Assembly: GCA_027924645.1 (NCBI GenBank)
Contig: BSBN01001225.1
Coordinates: forward strand, 14,464,001-14,528,000
From: Cunninghamia lanceolata
Taxonomy: Eukaryota > Streptophyta > Pinopsida > Cupressales > Cupressaceae
Direction: 5' to 3'
DNA: 64,000 nucleotides
Position numbers and translations under genes: made by a program. How positions within the stretch are numbered: position 1 is the first letter of the stretch; each line of letters starts with the position of its first letter. Under the pieces are notes generated by a model. That model was given only the letters and a program-made list of their open reading frames with translations, was not told the DNA's origin and did not search any database. This document shows, one piece after another, positions 58,358 through 64,000 of this stretch.

Positions 58358-60460
58358 GATGGGTTCTAGTGCTCCTGATAGCAATGGTGTGCTAACATCA
58401 GAAAATCCACTCTCTCACTACTTCACACCTAGTGAAACAAATATCTTATCCAAACAACAATAATTTAAATATGACAGAAGAGAAAACAATTCATGATCCT
58501 AAAGATACAATTGATGCAATAACACATGTACCTGATGATCAAATCCACAAACTTGATAGAGAACTAGCTGATTTTCAAGCATTTATGTAAAAAGAAAGGC
58601 TAGTTGAAGAAGCCATACCTGTTGTTCATAGTCTAAGATAATTATTAAAAGAAGGACAAGATGGTGTTAACATGCTTCGTGGAATAGCCCATATAGTGGA
58701 TAACAACATTATGTCAGTGGCTAACTACAAAAATATTATTAACAATGTGTCATCACTGAATCATACACAGGTTTTGACACCTATACCGACTACCGGAATG
58801 TCCACTTTCACATCATCAATTTTCACTACTAATGCACAAGCTTGTAGTAATGCTACCACTAGCATGGGACTATCTAATGGAATTAATTCATAGAATTACA
58901 AGGTTGTGGGATTTAATTATCAAAACCTAGCACCTAAGGTGTCTTCCTATATGAATAACCATTCTCAACCACCGCTCCATTCCACTTATTCTCAAGCACC
59001 TTTCATTTCCAATTGCTCTCAACCACAGCTCAATACAACTCATACCCAATCATCTTTAAATTTCATGACTACAACTTCTAATTCTTCTAACCCATAAATC
59101 AAATCACCTAATGATGTCATATTAAACCAACTATTGCAAAGTATGGCCTCTTTACAGTAGAAAGTGACAAATGTTTCTTCTCAACCTAATTTACCAACAT
59201 ACCATGCTTGTAGTCCTTTATCTTTTATAATCTTAAGAGTTCAAATACTTGATAAGTTTGAGACTCCTCACTTTGACAAATACAATGTCAAAGGCAATCC
59301 TAATACTCATGTGGCAGCGTTCATGGCTATGTGTAGTGATTTCTTCTTCAAATAGGACTTGCTAGCAAAACTCTTCCTGTGATCCCTCAAAGATACCGTT
59401 TTGGAATAGTTTTGCTCATTACCTCTGAATTCAACACTCTTTCTCACAGCTTATTGATCAATTTTTGTAACATTTCCAAGAAAATATTGGACCTTTGGTC
59501 TCATTGATTGATTTAGTTCATTGTAAACAAGGTCCGAAAGAAAAGTTAACCGAGTTTATCAATCGATATCAAGCTCTTTTTGCACAGATACAATATCTGA
59601 TTACAGATGAGGATGTTTAGAAGATATTCATTACGAATCTACAACCTAACATCCGTGATAAAATCCTCTTGATGAAGTATAGCTCCTTTCAACATTTATG
59701 CACAACTCTTTGCGATTACTAGTTTTTGTCTAGTCAATATGAGAATCAAAACTCATCGGCTCAAGTTGGTCAATCCACAACTAGAACATCTCAAAATAAA
59801 TTAAAGAGGAATAATAAGAGCTTCATCAAGATCAATGGGCAACATTCGAATAATTTTCAATCACAAGTGTTCGCTATCAATAATCCTAAACAAGCAACAT
59901 TCCAATTCAGACAACAACATCGACAGTTTACTTCATTATCCAACTCTCTTCAATAAATTATGGATCAAGCAATAAGTAACAATCTTTTGAAGCTTCCTCA
60001 TGTTAAACCATTCGATAGAAACAAAATACATGGACCTTCATTTGATGTCAATGCTTACTGTCACTATCACCGATCACAAGGACATGATACCGAATGATGT
60101 ATGCGTCTTAAACATGAAATTCAAGACCTCATCGATTCTAATATAATACAGGTAACTGATGTGAATGACAATGGAAATAAGTCAGTTGCCCCTTCAAATC
60201 AAAATTTACAGATCTTCACTAATCCTTTTCCTAAGCATAATGACAACAACATGGTAGAACAAAATACTATAGAGCATAACGATGACTACCTCGACTATGA
60301 TGAAATAATTGGCATGATAGAAGTGGACAAGGAGAAGATTGAAAACTCACCTCATCCACGAGGGAAATTTATCTATGCTGAGGTTCCTCCACCGTTATCC
60401 CTACAAGGATCGGGAGACAACCAGAATGCACCAGATACACAAATTGAGCGACCTCGATAG
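58358..60460 (+). pseudogene. Element C gag polyprotein (decayed)
   Basis: The frame can start at ATG 58358 (MGSSAPDSNG). It runs through KLDRELADFQAFM, EEAIPVVHS and KEGQDGVNMLRGIAH, then PIPTTGMSTFTSS and a Q/P/S-rich linker. The capsid-like part holds KYNVKGNPNTHVAAFMAMCS and HCKQGPKEKLTEFI. It ends in a knuckle, CHYHRSQGHD with a stop just before the final C (about 60058-60100), then MIEVDKEKIENSP and YAEVPPPLSLQGSG. The same segments in the same order occur in B on the minus strand. At least seven stops and frame changes break it. Confidence 0.8.
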
Positions 60461-60952
60461 GATAACATTAAGCAAGAAAAGTTGTCACAATGCAAAGTAT
60501 CCCATTTCATCATGAAAGACTCCTTCATCAAACAAATCAGAATAAGAAAGCAAAAGACCGGAAAATAACAAGGCAAGCATCATCTATAGGAACATGTAAT
60601 GATTCCCCTCCTCGCAAGCATCACAAGAGCTCAAACATACAGGGTTTTGAGAAGAATACATTGCATAACTATTTCGGCAATGACAATCAAACATGTATGA
60701 ATTTCTCACACGTTTTACCACACTTGGTGGAGCACCTTTCTAAGATGCTTCCAAGTTTGGCCTCCTCTTAGATATATATGCTATGATATTGTGTCATGTT
60801 GTGTTCCCTCGTGTTGTGATATGTGTTGTTTAGGTCTCTTTGAATGACCCTTGATACTCTTGTAAGGTCAAGGATACCAGGAGACTGCCTCTATTGTGAC
60901 CATTCTTCTATTGTTTTCTACATTCTTCTACTCTTCTCTCCTCTATTTTATT
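60461..60952 (+). other. Element C post-gag linker and tail start
   Basis: A 94-codon frame (60490-60771) with a basic part (NKKAKDRKITRQ) follows gag and may be the continuing polyprotein. Then GATACCAGGAGACTGCCTC marks the non-coding tail shared with A and B. Confidence 0.45.
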
Positions 60953-61162
60953 ATTTTTTATAATAGTAAGCAGGGATTTTGAAAGGGCCCAGACCCTTGT
61001 ACAAAAGAAAAGATAAAGCAATGAGGCCCAACCAACTACAAAGAGAAAGCACGAGACACCATCATCACAACAACCACACTACAACAAAAGACAAGAAAAA
61101 GGGCATAAAAATCTTAAAAACCTAGCCCAAAGTTAGGGTGGTGTGAAGCCAAATTGTTCCAA

Positions 61163-63228
61163 CTAACTTTGAGTAAACCCACCCAACTTGTCCAAATCCT
61201 TCCACTTAAATCTCCCTTTTTTGAAAATCCCTTTTTTGCTTTGCACCTCCATCGAAGGAGTCACAAGGTCCTCAGAATCCTTCTCCCTACTTCTCTCTTT
61301 TTGGATATCCTCATAAGAGGGCTTCCAAGCATTTTCAGGTGCTTGCTCCTTCTTCCTCCACACAGAGTGATTTATTTTGAGGCTTGGACACACATCAGCT
61401 ATGTGACCCACTTTGAGGCAACAATCACAAACAAAAGAATTCTTGAATTCAATATGTTGCACCCACTTTCCAACTTGGAAGATAGAGTAATCTAAGAAGG
61501 GAGCACCTTATTAGCATCCACATAAACACAAAATCTAGCAAACAATAGCCATCTTTTGAATTTCGTAACAACATCAGTAGCAATATACTGCCCAAAAGTA
61601 TTAGCAATGCTAATAAAAATCTCCTCATCCCAGTACTCTAATGGCAGCCCTGGTAGTCTAATCCAAATTGGATACATGTCGAAGCAATCTTTCATTGGGT
61701 TGAAATTGGGAGACCATTTTATTAAGAATAGACTATTTTGCCCAAGGAACCAGGGACCTCCCAAAAGGATACTTGAGTTGTCTTCCAGGTTAGAAAATGA
61801 AAATAGGAAGAAATTGTTCAGCAAAGCTATCACCTCTACATGTCCCCTAACCTTCCATTTTCAAATCACCCATCTTTTAACCACGTCAATATTAGGATGA
61901 TTGCCATAGAATCTCCCAACAAGGGAGCTCCAAAGCCAAGCAACAAATCTATCAATGACAGAGTCTACAATGCAAATATGTGACTCCTTAGGTGCAACCC
62001 TTGAGTAAAGTGGAAGAGAAATATCTTGGGTCTTAGGAAGACAGTTGTTGTTCAAGGCCCCTAGCAAAAAACCCAACTCAAGTGACTTGATAAAGCCCTG
62101 AGCCTGCAAAGAAGGTAGGGGACTCCCTACACCCTGTGGAGAAACCACCATAAGTAGATCAGAGGGATTAAAGAAACCCACCTTAGAATCTTGCCCTTCC
62201 ACCCAAACAAGGGAGGGTACTATCTCTCTCGAGCCACCTACTTTATGTAACTTGAGAGAACAAGGAGACAAACCCTCCTTGGTGCAGGGATCACTACCCT
62301 CGCAGCCCATGTTACTAGCAAGGTAAGCAACCCCAGCACACACTCCTTCTGCAAAGGTGGGCAGAAGAAAACCTCTACGGAGGCCATGGCTCTCAACACC
62401 ATCAATGTCCTCCTTTCTAGCACCTTGCAGAGCTCTGTGATCCACATTAGATACGCAGCTCTTCCTGGAACCAACGAAACCAACACTCTTGCAAGCTTCA
62501 AGCCAAAGATCCAGCAACTGCATATCCTCATCCTCTTCCAAAGACCCATACCAGTCTTCTTCATCCCCCGCACTGTCAGTATCTTGGGTCTCAGGCAGAC
62601 CATTGTTGTTCAAGGCCCCTGGAAAAAATCCCAACTCAGGGGACTTTACAGAGCCTTGAGCCTACAAAGAAGATGAAGGACTCTCTACACCCTATGGAGA
62701 AACCACTATAAGCACATCAGAGGGATTAAAGAAACCCACCTTATAATCTTTCCCTTCCACCCGAACAGGGGAGGGTACTATATCTCCCAAGCCACCCACT
62801 TTCTATAACCCGAGAGAACAAGGAGGAGACAAGTCCTCCTTGGTGCAGGGATCGCTACCCTCGTAACCCATAGTACTAGCAGGGCAAGCAGCCCCAGCAC
62901 ACACTCCTTCTGCACAGGCAGGCAGAAGAAAACCTCTATGAAGGCCATGGCTCTCAACACCATCAATGTCCTCCTTTCTAGCACCTTGCAGAGCTTTGGG
63001 ATCCGCATTAGATACTCACCTCTTCCTGGAATTGACGGAACCAACACTCTTGCGAGCTTCAAGCCAAAGATCCAACAACCGCACATCCTCATCTTCTTCC
63101 AAAGACCCATACCAGTCTTCTTCATCACCCGCACTATCAAAATCATCGGCTCCATCCTCCAGGTCGCTCCCGTCTACATAAGTTTTCCCGCTCGAACCCC
63201 TACACCTTCCCCCACTTCGCTCCGCCAT
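61163..63228 (-). pseudogene. LINE ORF1 (DUF4283-like plus CCHC knuckle) with duplicated module
   Basis: The start MAERSGGRCRGSSG (63228) leads to a region found twice: EEDWYGSLEEDED.{2}LLDLWLEA begins both copies, and GALNNN.LP.TQD ends both. Next comes the RNA-binding-type domain (LGGPWFLGQNSLFLIKWSP, YPIWIRLPGLPLEYW, about 61640-61780) and a zinc knuckle, CDCCLKVGHIADVC (about 61395-61436). A stop near 61861, a frameshift near 61480 and stops in the 5' copy of the module make it inactive. ORF1 proteins of plant L1 elements bind the LINE RNA. Confidence 0.78.
62023..63141. repeat. ~558-bp tandem duplication inside LINE ORF1
   Basis: ATCTTGGGTCT(T/C)AGG starts at 62023 and again at 62581. 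The two units (62023-62580; 62581-63141) align throughout, for example at TCCAAAGACCCATACCAGTC. The 558-bp period equals 186 codons, so the frame is kept. Confidence 0.85.
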
Positions 63229-63401
63229 TATTTTTTACATATAAAATATTTTATTGTAGCCTCCAGGTAAAAATATCTTATTTCTGTCAGAATTATAAAA
63301 CGTCAAGCTTCAATGATGTTGATCCAACAGAAGCTTGACATTAAAGGGTCATTAGCCTCCATTGAACAAGATATTGAAGCTATCTCCCAAGCACTCGTAG
63401 T

Positions 63402-63723
63402 CTCTATTTTATTGTTGGGTGTTGTGCCTTGGGAGCATAGCATTGGGGAGGATATTTTTTGGGGGCATCTTCCTACGTGGTGTTCCTAAGTCATCCTTGT
63501 CTCCTCTCTCATTTTTATTGTTTACATTCTTCAATGATTCTACCTAGTCGGCAGATGACGAAAACAAATAAATACTGATAAGGACTGTGTGTCCCTTCAG
63601 CAAGAAAACAAAAATGGACCCAGTCCATATATGAAGATGGGGTTGATATATATATCCCACACTTGACTAGTAGAATCACTTCATGTGATGTGTCATTTCG
63701 TAACAAACCTTTGCAATACTCTC
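63402..63723 (+). other. Element C tail, continued after the LINE
   Basis: Matches the A tail (about 9345-9680): GTTGTGYCTT, then TTTATTATTT/TTTTTATTGTTT, TACTGAT, GTGTCCCTT and AACCTT(G/A)CAATA. Non-coding. Confidence 0.6.
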
Positions 63724-64000
63724 AATCTGCTTCCGTGTGATATATATATTCAATATGAATTCAATATAACATGTTCATTGATTGAGTATGGTAGCAATAA
63801 AAAAATAAAATTTATGATTTCATTGTTCAATGTTTTCATTGAGGAAGGCCTAAAGGATACAAATTTATAAATTAAAATGTAATAACTACATTTCTTAGAA
63901 CTATATGCTCTCATTTAAAATATGCATGATTTTAGTTTACAACTATATGCTATATACTTTTTCTTATTCCACCCCTGTATACTCTCATTTTATAATTGAC
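63724..64000. other. Unassigned AT-rich end of window
   Basis: No similarity to the A or B tail can be followed here. No gene seen. It may be another insertion in C or flanking DNA. Confidence 0.35.

Larger units (their letters stand above)
60953..63401 (-). mobile_element. ORF1-only LINE insertion (L1-like)
   Basis: Flanked by CTCTATTTTATT at 60941-60952 and 63402-63413 (12-bp target duplication). Minus orientation: about 170 bp of leader, ORF1 from 63228, then about 210 bp of 3' sequence (CTTTATCTTTTCTTTTGTAC, GGGCCCTTTCAAAATCCC) ending in an A-rich tail (TTATAAAAAAT on the minus strand). No endonuclease or reverse transcriptase is present between ORF1 and the 3' end, so ORF2 was deleted before or during insertion. 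Confidence 0.8.
56478..64000 (+). mobile_element. Element C: gag-only Ty3/gypsy retrotransposon, incomplete in window
   Basis: A 5' LTR (56478-57732) is followed by TTTTGGTGAACCTTG, a gag remnant, the AEVPPP linker and the start of the same non-coding tail as A and B. The tail is interrupted by a LINE (60953-63401) and resumes at 63402. Recognisable tail sequence ends near 63723; the last 277 bp are AT-rich and unassigned. No 3' LTR lies inside the window. LTR length (1,255 bp) is close to B (1,250). Confidence 0.75.

Noticed and set aside
61154..61900. Plus-strand frames 61154-61495 and 61556-61900
   Set aside because: Opposite strand of the LINE ORF1, where the minus-strand translation has the recognisable GPWFLGQ/WIRLPGLP and CCHC motifs.
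62778..63155. Minus-strand 125-codon frame 62778-63155 and its twin 62238-62603
   Set aside because: Alternate frame of the duplicated LINE ORF1 module; its twin is the same out-of-phase reading of the other unit.
1..64000. CRISPR arrays, tRNA or rRNA genes
   Set aside because: No regularly spaced short repeats with unique spacers and no cloverleaf or rRNA-like segments were recognised; the ~175-, 45- and 39-bp repeats are plain tandem repeats.

Overview
The window looks like repeat-dominated nuclear DNA of a land plant. AT-rich sequence, nested Ty3/gypsy and Ty1/copia LTR retrotransposons, a LINE ORF1 and decayed reading frames all point that way. The size of the elements and the absence of any intact host gene suggest a large gymnosperm-like genome; that is inference, and no species is claimed. 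I found no tRNA, rRNA, CRISPR array or intact cellular gene.

Layout, left to right. 1-5543 is AT-rich non-coding DNA with an LTR-like block at 2009-3025. 5544-12009 is element A (plus strand), a gypsy deletion derivative that keeps only a decayed protease region between its LTRs. 12043-13360 is an isolated LTR in minus orientation. 13361-14044 and 50127-56477 are the two halves of an older host block that carries a large decayed ORF (F, 51948-54912). That block was split by a nest of insertions: element B (gypsy, minus strand, gag only, 14045-50126); inside B's 5' LTR a Tork-like copia element E (21993-49989, target duplication CCATT); inside E's reverse transcriptase a gypsy element D (25927-47600, target duplication GTTGT); and inside D's 5' LTR a 230-bp palindromic MITE (28651-28880). 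56478 to the window end is element C, a plus-strand relative of B with a gag remnant, interrupted by an ORF1-only LINE (60953-63401, 12-bp target duplication).

The most unusual system is D. Its two LTRs are about 6.5-7 kb each. Each carries a reading frame of about 4.5 kb (roughly 1,500 codons) in U3, upstream of a TATA box that would start the gag-pol RNA. A perfect CAG|GTAAGT donor and a TTGCAG|G acceptor bracket a 196-nt intron in the ORF's leader. D's internal region encodes gag, protease, a second RNase H placed before (not after) the RT, then RT, RNase H and integrase. ORF F in the host block resembles the D LTR ORF in layout and in short sequence stretches, and it too has a downstream TATA box. 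This suggests a family of elements that carry a large accessory gene in the LTR.

A, B and C share LTR features, a TTTTGGTGAACC primer-site region and a long non-coding 3' tail, but keep different coding remnants: protease in A, gag in B and C. All coding regions here have stops or frameshifts. Many are C-to-T (or G-to-A) changes at CAG/CTG or CGA sites, as expected from decay of methylated plant repeats.
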